Below are positions 41,241-49,530 of a DNA stretch of 64,000 bases, piece by piece (position 1 is the first letter of the stretch; the number at the start of each line of letters is the position of its first letter). The position numbers and the translations under genes are program-made. Under the pieces are notes generated by a model that was not told where the DNA came from, did no database searches, and was given only the letters and a program-made list of their open reading frames with translations. Source of the DNA: an uncultured Chitinophaga sp. (GTDB lineage Bacteria > Bacteroidota > Bacteroidia > Chitinophagales > Chitinophagaceae); assembly GCF_902168175.1 (NCBI RefSeq), contig NZ_CABHOU010000076.1, positions 226,001-290,000 of the forward strand, read 5' to 3'.

Positions 41241-44200
41241 ATGATTATGGAAAAACTGATTCTGCAACGAAACGGGTTAACCTGCGTGGTCCGGCAACTG
41301 GCTGGCCGTACGTTGATCGCTTTCCTTGCGATAGTGATAGCCTGTACCTGCGCTATACCTGTATTTGGCCAGCAGCGGACCATTCGGGGTAAAATTACCA
41401 CCACCGCAGGCGAAATGGTGCCGGGAGCTTCCGTGCGCATTAAGGGTACATCTACCGGCACTACCAGTAATGCCGACGGGGTGTATAGTCTTGCTGCTAC
41501 CAAAGGGGCTGTGTTCATAATTTCTACTATGGGCTACACCGAAAAAGAAGTAACCGTGGGCGATGATGCCGAAGTAAACATTCAGCTTGAACTAAGTTCT
41601 AAAGAGATAAGTGAAGTGGTGGTAGTGGGATATGGTACACAGCGTAAAAAAGATGTAACCGGTGCCGTGGCCAGTGTTAACCTTGAAGTATTACGCAATG
41701 CACCTAACACTAACATTGCGCAATACCTGCAGGGTACCGTACCCGGGCTCAACGTGGGTATAGCCACCAGTGCGGGTGGCACACCACCTATCGCCATCAG
41801 GGGCAGGGTCACCCTGAGCGGTAACCAGAGTGTACTGATGATACTCGATGGTATCCAGTACACAGGTTCATTATCTTCCATTAATCCGGATGATATTGCC
41901 AGCATTGATGTACTGAAGGATGCCAGTTCTACAGCAGTATACGGGGCACAGGCGGCTAATGGCGTGATATTGATCACCACCAGGCGCGGTAACCCTAACC
42001 AGAAACCGCGCATTGCTCTATCGTCTGCCTACTCTGTTCAAAAGCCAACGATCGGTAACATGAAACCGTACGATCGCGAAGGGTTCCTTAAACAGTTAAC
42101 AGAATCGTTTTACGATAAAGCGTATATGGGGCCTGATTTTACAACACCTAACCCTGCCTTTAATCTTTCACAGTGGGCAGATGCGGTAATGCGCGACGGT
42201 AGCGGTAACCTGCTTCCAAATAACTACAACTGGTTTGAGGCAGGCACTAATACGGGCTCTGTATTCGAAACGAACCTGAGCGTTTCTGGCGGCGGCGAAA
42301 AGTTCAATTACCTGCTATCGGGCGCCTTGGTTGATCAGAAGGGGTACATCATTAATGATATCTTTAAAAGAAAATCGATAAGGGCTAATATTGAGGCCCA
42401 GCCGGCCAAGTGGTGGAAGGTGGGATTGTTATCGTCTGCCTCTTTTGTAAACCAGGACGGGGCCGAGCCTAACTTCGGCAGCATATTACGTATGTCGCCC
42501 TTACTGGTGCCGTACGATTCTGCCGGTAAACTGATCCCTTTCCCTACCAACACTTTGGAGCCAAGCCCTTTTACTACTTATTATGTGGATGATTATGATC
42601 GTAAGGATTATTACTTCGCTAATATATTTACGGAGATTGATTTTCCTTTTTTGAAGGGACTGAAATACCGCATGAACTTCGGTAATAACTACCGGTTGCA
42701 GCAGCACTACTTCGCCAGCATTTATGATGCCGGACAAACAGGCCGTGCTTACAAAGACATCCAGAGTTATTATGATTATACTTTCGATAACATCTTAACC
42801 TATGCCAACAGTTTTGGTCAGCACGATGTAACGGCCACTTTACTATATGGCGCTGTGGAAAGAATGTTCAACAGCACTTTTTCGGAAGCACGCGGTTTCA
42901 CACGCCTGAACCTGAGTTACAACAATCTCGGACTGGGCACCAACCAGTTCGCCAGCTCCGACGCCTGGCAGGAGTCGCTCGAGTACCAAATGGCCAGGGT
43001 CAACTACAAGTTTAGGAACCGGTACCTGTTAACGGCCACTGTTCGCCGCGATGGTTTCTCCGGTTTTGCCAGGAACTATAAATCGGCCATATTCCCTGTG
43101 CTGGCTGCAGGCTGGGTAATATCGGAAGAGCCTTTTATGAAGAACGTAGCACCGGTGAACTTCCTGAAGCTGAGGGTGGGCTATGGAGAAAATGGTAACC
43201 AAACGGCCAGGTATACATCAATCGCCAGGGTGACTACGAGCGCTGCCTATGTGTATGGTGATGGTGGTACTACCGCTTTCGGCCAGCAGGTAAGCTCGTT
43301 GGGTAACGATAACCTGAAATGGGAACGTACGCGTGGCTTGAACATCGGAACGGATTTCGCACTGTTCAATAATCGCCTCGGTGGTTCGCTGGAATACTAT
43401 CATAATGAAACCACCGATCTGTTATTCAGTGTGGCCATCCCATCTTCCTCGGGCTTCTCTAATGTAAATACAAATCTCGGCCAGGTAAACAACAGTGGTT
43501 ATGAAGCTGCGATTACTTATAAATTCATCGAGAACCGGGACTTTAAATGGAGCGCCAACTTCAATTTCGCTTCCAATAAAAACCGGATCGTAACACTTAC
43601 GGGTGTTGATGCAAACGGGGATGGTAAAGAAGATGATCTCATTTCGAGTAACCTGTTTGTCGGTAAATCTATCGGGGCTATTTACAATTACCAGACGGAT
43701 GGCATTTATCAGCTTGCGGATACAAGACTGCCAGGTTTTCCCGCAGGGTCGGTGAGAATTATCGACCAGGATAAGGATAATGATATTACTGCTGAACGGG
43801 ATCGCGTGTTTCTTGGTCGTGCCGAACCAGCTTACCGTATGAGTTTGCTGAATACTTTTGAATACAAAGGGTTGCAGTTGACGGTATTTCTGAACTCCGT
43901 ACAGGGCGGCAACGAAGGTTTCCTCGGCAACAATAACCCGGCCTACTACCGCGAGGACAACAGCATTAGGATAAACTACCTGCATGGCATGGACTTCTGG
44001 TCGCCCAACAACCCTAATGGCAAATACCCACGCAATATATCGGGCAGTCGCGCCAAGATAGAGCCGAATATGTATGCCGACAGGAGTTTTGTAAGGCTGC
44101 AGGACGTATCGCTCTCTTACAACTTTACCACCGGCATTGTTAAAAAGCTAAAGGCCCAATCCATCAACCTGTATGTAAGCGGTAAAAACCTGCATACCTG

Positions 44201-44321
44201 GACGAAGTGGGAAGGCTGGGACCCCGAAGCGAACGATGTGGATGGTAATGCCACTGGTCTTACCGTTAACGGCCGACCCGTGTTAAGAGCCTTTACGCTG
44301 GGTGTAAACATAGTTTATTGA
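41241..44321 (+). CDS. SusC/RagA-family TonB-dependent outer-membrane receptor
   Basis: The 1026-residue protein has an extended signal (hydrophobic AGRTLIAFLAIVIACTCAIP then VFGQQ). A carboxypeptidase-D-like domain follows (QRTIRGKITTTAGEMVPGAS, about 48-130), then the SusC hallmark VVVGYGTQRKKDVTGAV, a plug (YGAQAANGVILITTRRGN) and a long barrel. No STN domain is present, so it is not part of a sigma/FecR circuit; regulation is by LacI sites upstream. It pairs with the SusD 28 bases downstream. With the xylan-type enzymes on the opposite strand it probably imports glucurono-xylo-oligosaccharides. Confidence 0.95.
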   Translation: MIMEKLILQRNGLTCVVRQLAGRTLIAFLAIVIACTCAIPVFGQQRTIRGKITTTAGEMVPGASVRIKGTSTGTTSNADGVYSLAATKGAVFIISTMGYTEKEVTVGDDAEVNIQLELSSKEISEVVVVGYGTQRKKDVTGAVASVNLEVLRNAPNTNIAQYLQGTVPGLNVGIATSAGGTPPIAIRGRVTLSGNQSVLMILDGIQYTGSLSSINPDDIASIDVLKDASSTAVYGAQAANGVILITTRRGNPNQKPRIALSSAYSVQKPTIGNMKPYDREGFLKQLTESFYDKAYMGPDFTTPNPAFNLSQWADAVMRDGSGNLLPNNYNWFEAGTNTGSVFETNLSVSGGGEKFNYLLSGALVDQKGYIINDIFKRKSIRANIEAQPAKWWKVGLLSSASFVNQDGAEPNFGSILRMSPLLVPYDSAGKLIPFPTNTLEPSPFTTYYVDDYDRKDYYFANIFTEIDFPFLKGLKYRMNFGNNYRLQQHYFASIYDAGQTGRAYKDIQSYYDYTFDNILTYANSFGQHDVTATLLYGAVERMFNSTFSEARGFTRLNLSYNNLGLGTNQFASSDAWQESLEYQMARVNYKFRNRYLLTATVRRDGFSGFARNYKSAIFPVLAAGWVISEEPFMKNVAPVNFLKLRVGYGENGNQTARYTSIARVTTSAAYVYGDGGTTAFGQQVSSLGNDNLKWERTRGLNIGTDFALFNNRLGGSLEYYHNETTDLLFSVAIPSSSGFSNVNTNLGQVNNSGYEAAITYKFIENRDFKWSANFNFASNKNRIVTLTGVDANGDGKEDDLISSNLFVGKSIGAIYNYQTDGIYQLADTRLPGFPAGSVRIIDQDKDNDITAERDRVFLGRAEPAYRMSLLNTFEYKGLQLTVFLNSVQGGNEGFLGNNNPAYYREDNSIRINYLHGMDFWSPNNPNGKYPRNISGSRAKIEPNMYADRSFVRLQDVSLSYNFTTGIVKKLKAQSINLYVSGKNLHTWTKWEGWDPEANDVDGNATGLTVNGRPVLRAFTLGVNIVY

Positions 44322-44349
44322 TCAACCGCTACCGGTTAAAAATAATTGT

Positions 44350-46035
44350 ATGAAAAGAGTTTATAAAATATCACTGCTGATACTGCTGCTGGCAGGCGGG
44401 TCCTGTAAAAGGAACTTCCTCGATGAAAAAGCACTGTCGTTTCTCAGTACCTCCAATGCGTTTAAAACAGCCGATGATTTTAATGCTTCGGTGAATAATT
44501 TGTACGGCCTGGTGCGCACCGAATTCTATTCCTCCAGCGACTGGCAGCCTATGCACTACCTGTACCGTACGGATGTGGGCGTAGAGGTGCCGGTAGGCAG
44601 CAATCCCAACCTGGCAGCGGAGTTCGGCCCCAGTGGTACACTGTCTAACAATCACTGGACGCAGATTTATAAAATTGTGTCCGAGGCCAATACGGTGATC
44701 AGCCGTATCCCTTCTTCCTCCTTATCGGCGGCCGATAAAGTTGCCTTCGAGGCTAAGGGCAGGTTCTTCAGGGCATTTGCTTACCGCACACTGGCCTACC
44801 TGTTCGGTGGTGTTCCACTGGTAACCGAAGAAATTCAGGGAGAGAAGACTGACTTTACCAGGGCTACAAAAAAAGAAGTACTTACCCAGGTGATAGAAGA
44901 CCTGAAGTTTGCAGCGGCGAACCTGCCTGCCATTACAGATGTAAGGGACGGGGAGATATCCAACCTCGTGGCTCAGCACTTACTGGCCGAAGTATATATT
45001 GCCGACGGGCAGTTCCAGAACGCGATCACCGCCGCTACGGTAGTCATCGATGATCCGGCTACAGAGCTGATGAAAGCCCGTTTCGGCGCACGTCAGTCGG
45101 TTACGCCCGGCGATGTATATTGGGACTTATTCCAGGCCAGAAACCAGAACAGGAAGTCGGCCGGCAATACCGAAGGCTTATGGGTAATACAATTTGAAAC
45201 CGATGTGCAGGGTGGTGGTGCTACCGCCACTGCTATGGCGGGATCTTATCAGCTGGAAAGGGTGCATGTGCCATTGTTCCGCGATATGCGTGTAAATGGT
45301 GTGGCACTTTTCCTGTGGCCGGTGGGGGATTATACGGGCGGTAGGGGCGTAGGTTTTCTGCAACCCTCCAAGTACTTCGCGGATACTGTATGGCAAAGCG
45401 ATTTCGCGAACGATATCAGGAATGCGAACCACAACTTCGTGAGGGATTTCGTAGCTACTAATCCGGCCAGTCCGTTTTATGGGCAGACGATCTCTACTAA
45501 AAATCCGCCGGCCGGTGCGGGTATTACGTTCCCTTCGCGTGTGTTTTATCCTTATCAGTCAAAAGCTACCACTCCCTTTAATCATCCTGCAGGTTTGTAC
45601 GTAAACCCGGGTTCGTCCGACCCGGTGCGTAAGTACGAAGTGAAATCTTCTGCAGGCGGTACTTATACCGACCAATACATGTTCCGCCTCGCAGAAACAT
45701 ACCTGCTGCGTGCCGAGGCTTATCTGGGCGCAAATAACGCCGGACTGGCCGCTGCGGATATCAATGTCGTAAGGTCCAGATCGAACGCGTCTGATGTACT
45801 GGCTGCTAATGTAACTGTCGATTATATTCTTGATGAACGTTTAAGGGAGTTTGGAGTAGAGGAAAAAAGAATGCTTACGCTGATGCGCCTGGGCAAACTG
45901 TACGACAGGGTGGTAACACATAATCCATTTTATGGTGTGAACATGCAGCCCCGTTTTAATTTGTGGGCCATTCCGCAGCAGGAAATTGAAAGGAACAGGG
46001 GCGCTAAACTCGAACAGAATCCGGACTATCAATAG
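44350..46035 (+). CDS. SusD/RagB-family outer-membrane lipoprotein
   Basis: The lipoprotein signal MKRVYKISLLILLLAGGSC is followed by KRNFLDEKALSFLSTSNAF, a typical SusD N-terminus. TPR-like helices (GRFFRAFAYRTLAYLFGGVP), the repeat-containing loop and the conserved end (YILDERLREFGVEEKRMLTL, QQEIERN) complete the family pattern. The length of 561 residues is in range. It binds oligosaccharide at the cell surface together with the preceding SusC. A terminator lies 30 bases after the stop. Confidence 0.95.
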   Translation: MKRVYKISLLILLLAGGSCKRNFLDEKALSFLSTSNAFKTADDFNASVNNLYGLVRTEFYSSSDWQPMHYLYRTDVGVEVPVGSNPNLAAEFGPSGTLSNNHWTQIYKIVSEANTVISRIPSSSLSAADKVAFEAKGRFFRAFAYRTLAYLFGGVPLVTEEIQGEKTDFTRATKKEVLTQVIEDLKFAAANLPAITDVRDGEISNLVAQHLLAEVYIADGQFQNAITAATVVIDDPATELMKARFGARQSVTPGDVYWDLFQARNQNRKSAGNTEGLWVIQFETDVQGGGATATAMAGSYQLERVHVPLFRDMRVNGVALFLWPVGDYTGGRGVGFLQPSKYFADTVWQSDFANDIRNANHNFVRDFVATNPASPFYGQTISTKNPPAGAGITFPSRVFYPYQSKATTPFNHPAGLYVNPGSSDPVRKYEVKSSAGGTYTDQYMFRLAETYLLRAEAYLGANNAGLAAADINVVRSRSNASDVLAANVTVDYILDERLREFGVEEKRMLTLMRLGKLYDRVVTHNPFYGVNMQPRFNLWAIPQQEIERNRGAKLEQNPDYQ

Positions 46036-46065
46036 CAATTATCAAATACGTAGAGGAATAAAATG

Positions 46066-46094
46066 GGGAGGGATGATCACATCTCTCCCTGTTT
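46066..46094 (+). terminator. Intrinsic terminator of the xylan-locus SusC/SusD operon
   Basis: A 10-bp stem with one G-U pair (GGGAGGGATG with CATCTCTCCC, loop ATCA) is followed by TGTTTT. It lies inside the apparent open frame beginning at 46063, arguing that that frame is not a gene start. Confidence 0.8.
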
Positions 46095-46099
46095 TAAAA

Positions 46100-46452
46100 A
46101 TGATGAACATGAATGGATTTTATACCGGCTGCCTGCTCCTGACGGGTTGAAAATGAAGGGCGATGGGTCAGACCTTTTGTTCATCACGCTTCACCTCGAA
46201 GATGCAAACGGCCTGCCAGTGCCGGATGCGGACCATCTTATACAGTTCGAAATATCGGGCCCCGGAGAAATAGTAGCGACGGATAACGGTAATGCGGCCG
46301 ATCTTATCGCATTTTCATCTACCCAAAGAAAAGCATTTAATGGCCTGGCACTGGTAATTGTACGGGCAAAACGGGGAAGTAAAGGGCCAGTTATCGTAAC
46401 TGCCCGATCAGCGGGATTAAAAACAGCGAACATTACACTCAGTTTTTATTAG
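46100..46452 (+). pseudogene. GH2 glycosidase remnant: signal-like start joined to C-terminal GH2_C5-type domain
   Basis: From 46144 the frame encodes an orphan Ig-like domain of the kind found at the C-terminus of Bacteroidota GH2 beta-galactosidase/glucuronidase proteins (GLKMKGDGSDLLFITLHLED, FEISGPGEIVATDNGNAADL, STQRKAFNGLALVIVRAKR). No catalytic domain precedes it. In another frame 46100-46150 reads MMNMNGFYTGCLLLTG then stop, resembling the start of a signal peptide. The likeliest history is a large internal deletion that fused the first codons of a GH2 gene to its last 100. The domain name is from memory of the conserved segments. Confidence 0.7.
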
Positions 46453-46465
46453 ATAAATGTTAAAC

Positions 46466-46494
46466 AAAGGGCCGGAATACTCCAGCCCTTTTTA
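46466..46494. terminator. Bidirectional hairpin terminator between the GH2 remnant and the esterase gene
   Basis: AAAGGGC-C-GGA pairs with TCC-A-GCCCTTT, loop ATAC, followed by TTTTATTATTT on the plus strand and A/T-rich sequence on the minus strand. Confidence 0.65.
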
Positions 46495-48417
46495 TTATTT
46501 ATCGGTCCTGAACGGAGACGCCGGTAATCCCTCTTTGTTATACAAATTAGGCTGCACGGGGTTGTCGGCCCAGGCATATCTTACAAATTTTGGCGCTTTA
46601 ATGTCTTCGTGCCATACAATGAGTTTATTGTTACTGATACGCGCTTTCGCCCACACAAATTTCTTGTCGGCACCCGCTATGGCCACATCGCCGGGCGCCT
46701 CGCCATCAATGGTAATTAAACCACTGCCGGTATCGGTAAAGTGGATGATAATGCTGTCGTTCGTTATGTCGGCCGACTGAAACAGTGGCCCGGAGGCTAC
46801 GATTTGTTTGTCGCCATATGCAGTTCTTTGCGCGAGTAAGGCCAGTCTGTCGCCTACATCTTTTTTCTTATCAGGATGCACATCGTTCCATTCTCCAAGA
46901 TCTATCGTAACAGCCATACCGGTATTGGGTTGCGAAAGTGCTTTGAACTGCGCTTCCCTTGTAGCTGCCCAGGAGCTTTCACCTGGCAGGTATTTCATCT
47001 CCATGTAGTTCGGTAGCTGAACCCAAAAGAAGGGTAAGTCGCCTAAGCCCCACTTGCCACGCCAGTCGCGGATGAGAGCGGGCATTAAATCGGTATACGC
47101 TTCCGGCGCGCCGCCATTCGCTTCGCCCTGGTACCAGAGGAAACCTTTTACGGTGTACGGAACTGTGGGGGCCAGCATGGCGTTATAGAGGGCGGCAGGA
47201 CTGTAATGTGCAATAAATACAGGGGCGGCTGGTTGTGGTGTAAATGCATCACCTACTTTGTACAACCAGGTGCCTTTAATGTCGAGTGTATCTTTTCCGG
47301 CGCTGATATAGTAAGGTTTATCTGGCATAAAACCTCCTTTGCCGTTGTCATTAGTGACTTTGACTGTGATGATGTTTTTGCCGGCCTTTAACACTCCGGA
47401 CTCCAATGGATATCTCCTTTGCGGATATCTATAGCTGGTAGTGCCCACCTGTTTGCCATTGATATACACCAAATCGGCATCTACAATCCTTCCTAAAGCC
47501 AGTTTTGCCGGCACATTCACCATTGATGCAGGTACGTCTATTTCGCGGCGGTACCATACAATGCCATCGAGATCTTTGATGCCCTGATCTTCCCAGTAAC
47601 CGGGTACGTTGATGGGGCGCCAGCCTTTAGGTACGTAGTTTTCATTGTACCAGGGCGTGCTGCCTGTAAGGCCAAGGTCCTGCGGTTTCGGGCGACTGGC
47701 ATTAGCGGCTGCTATTTTGCGTTTTAAGTCGTTGATGTAGGCAGTGTCTTTATTTTGCCTGATCGTTTTTGTGATGCCGGGGAATGCGGAGAGCCCTTCT
47801 TCGCTTGTCCAGGCTTCGATTGGTGTACCGCCTATGCTGGCGTTGATCAGACCAATGGGCACTTTATAACGATCGTATATCTGTTTGGCGAAGAAATAGG
47901 CCACGGCAGAGAATTGTAATACATTCTCAGGATCGGCGGCTTTCCAGGAGCCGGCGGGCAGGTCGTCGTGCGGCGCCTGCAGGTCGGTCAACATCGGTAT
48001 GGCGAAGTGCCGGATGTTGGGATTGGCGGAAGCTGCGATTTCTTTCTCGTACCGCTCCCGGTGCAGCGCCACCTGGTGAACCATGTTCGATTGTCCTGAG
48101 CAAATCCATACATCACCGATCAGTACATCTTTTAGTGTGATGTGATTGCTGGCGTCGATATTGATCGTGTAAGGACCTCCGGCTTTGGTGGGAGGGAGAA
48201 AAACCATCCATTTGCCGTTAGCGCCGGTGGTAGTTTTGTAGGTTTTGTTGTTGAATTTGATGGATACTTTTTCTCCTGCACCGGCCCATCCCCATAACCT
48301 TATTTTTGTATCGCGCTGTAGTACCATGCTGTCGCGCACTAAACGGGGCAGCTTTACCTGTGCGGCTGCGGTTAACGAAAGCAGCAACAGGGCTGTTGGC
48401 ATCAGTAATTTGTTCAT
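46495..48417 (-). CDS. Sialate O-acetylesterase-family carbohydrate esterase (probable acetyl-xylan esterase)
   Basis: The 640-residue secreted protein starts with a signal peptide (MNKLLMPTALLLLSLTAAAQ). SGNH-hydrolase blocks are visible: CSGQSNMVHQVALHRERY with the nucleophile serine, SIGGTPIEAWTSEE, the WYQGEANGG block, and DVHPDKKKDVGDRLALLAQ with the catalytic His. A GH2-type jelly-roll insert (about 245-370: WRPINVPGYWEDQG, WYRREIDVPASM) splits the domain, as in Bacteroidota SASA proteins. In a GH67/GH43 context it probably removes acetyl groups from xylan side chains. It is the distal gene of the LacI-led operon. Confidence 0.9.
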   Translation of the reverse strand: MNKLLMPTALLLLSLTAAAQVKLPRLVRDSMVLQRDTKIRLWGWAGAGEKVSIKFNNKTYKTTTGANGKWMVFLPPTKAGGPYTINIDASNHITLKDVLIGDVWICSGQSNMVHQVALHRERYEKEIAASANPNIRHFAIPMLTDLQAPHDDLPAGSWKAADPENVLQFSAVAYFFAKQIYDRYKVPIGLINASIGGTPIEAWTSEEGLSAFPGITKTIRQNKDTAYINDLKRKIAAANASRPKPQDLGLTGSTPWYNENYVPKGWRPINVPGYWEDQGIKDLDGIVWYRREIDVPASMVNVPAKLALGRIVDADLVYINGKQVGTTSYRYPQRRYPLESGVLKAGKNIITVKVTNDNGKGGFMPDKPYYISAGKDTLDIKGTWLYKVGDAFTPQPAAPVFIAHYSPAALYNAMLAPTVPYTVKGFLWYQGEANGGAPEAYTDLMPALIRDWRGKWGLGDLPFFWVQLPNYMEMKYLPGESSWAATREAQFKALSQPNTGMAVTIDLGEWNDVHPDKKKDVGDRLALLAQRTAYGDKQIVASGPLFQSADITNDSIIIHFTDTGSGLITIDGEAPGDVAIAGADKKFVWAKARISNNKLIVWHEDIKAPKFVRYAWADNPVQPNLYNKEGLPASPFRTDK

Positions 48418-48422
48418 AGTTT

Positions 48423-49502
48423 TTACTTCGTGGATTTTATTGTTTGTATACTCCCATCATCGTTATAGTGCAGCTCCGTTACTTTTACATTCCGTAAATG
48501 TGTTTTACCCGATAGTTGCACATCGTGGTAGAAAAGATACCACTTTCCGCCGGTTTCCAAAATAGAATGATGGCTGGTCCATCCCTCCACGGGTTCAAGT
48601 ATTACGCCTTTATAGGTAAATGGGCCGTACGGACTGTCGCCAATGGCATAACAAATATTGTGGGTGTCGCCGGTAGAGTAGGAGAAGTAGTACTTGCCTT
48701 TGTATTTGTGCATCCAGGGGCCTTCGAAGAAGCGGTGGTCGTTGTTTTTCTCTTTATAGGGATTGCCTTTTTCGTCCACCAGTTGCAGTTCTTTTACCGG
48801 GCCGTCAAAGCTCTTCATGCCAGCGTTCATTTTCGCTACGCGTGGCAATATGGCAGGTTCCTCCGGTTGACGGTTGCCAGCTGTGGAGTCGTAAGTATTG
48901 TTGTTCCAGCGTTGCAGTTGCCCGCCCCATATACCACCAAAGTACAGGTAAAAACTGCCATCGTCATCCCCGAATATACAGGGGTCAATGCTGTAGCTGC
49001 CTTTAATGGGTTCTTTCTCAGGGGTGAATGGCCCTTCTGGCTTACTGCTGGTGGCTACACCAATCCGGAAAATACCTTGTTTGTCCTTAGCCGGGAAGTA
49101 GAGGTAATAGGTGTTGTTCGCAAAAGCAGCATCCGGGGCCCATAACTGGCGGCCTGCCCATGGAACGTTCTTAATATCCAGCGCAACGCCATGGTCCGTC
49201 ACCTGCCCACCCACAGTATCCATGGACAGGATATGGTAATCGCGCATATCGAAATGACTGCCCAGGTCATCCTCCTTTGTTCCCGTAGCGGTATCGTGCG
49301 AATTATAGATGTAAAGCCTGTTGGAAAATACATGCGCGGAAGGGTCGGCGGTGTATATATGCGAAACGAGTGGTTGGGAGAGATATGTTTTCTCCGGTTT
49401 TACAGGGGTGGAGTCTGCGGCCGCTTCTTTCGTTTGTCCGCTATTGTTACAGGCAGCACTCATGGCGAGCAGGCCTGCAAAATAAAAAGAACGATGTTTC
49501 AT
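48423..49502 (-). CDS. GH43-family glycoside hydrolase (probable beta-xylosidase/arabinofuranosidase), lipoprotein
   Basis: The 359-residue protein has a lipobox (GLLAMSAAC), so it is probably membrane-anchored. The five-bladed propeller of GH43 is shown by HIYTADPSAHVFSNRLYIY (general-base Asp), SYSIDPCIFGDDDGSFYLYF (pKa-modulating Asp) and RFFEGPWMHKYKGKYYFSYS (general-acid Glu). The HDTATGTKEDDLGSHFDMRD block is shared by the xylan-active GH43 subgroup. It lies five bases upstream of the esterase gene and 28 bases after GH67, so the three are one transcript. Confidence 0.92.
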   Translation of the reverse strand: MKHRSFYFAGLLAMSAACNNSGQTKEAAADSTPVKPEKTYLSQPLVSHIYTADPSAHVFSNRLYIYNSHDTATGTKEDDLGSHFDMRDYHILSMDTVGGQVTDHGVALDIKNVPWAGRQLWAPDAAFANNTYYLYFPAKDKQGIFRIGVATSSKPEGPFTPEKEPIKGSYSIDPCIFGDDDGSFYLYFGGIWGGQLQRWNNNTYDSTAGNRQPEEPAILPRVAKMNAGMKSFDGPVKELQLVDEKGNPYKEKNNDHRFFEGPWMHKYKGKYYFSYSTGDTHNICYAIGDSPYGPFTYKGVILEPVEGWTSHHSILETGGKWYLFYHDVQLSGKTHLRNVKVTELHYNDDGSIQTIKSTK

Positions 49503-49530
49503 ACGTAAGCTTTAAGGTTTTGATAATTGC

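Noticed and set aside
46063..46099. ATG at 46063 as start of a 129-residue gene
   Set aside because: This start lies inside an intrinsic terminator hairpin that ends the SusC/SusD transcript, and the first residues are not part of the GH2 domain; the region is better explained as a remnant.
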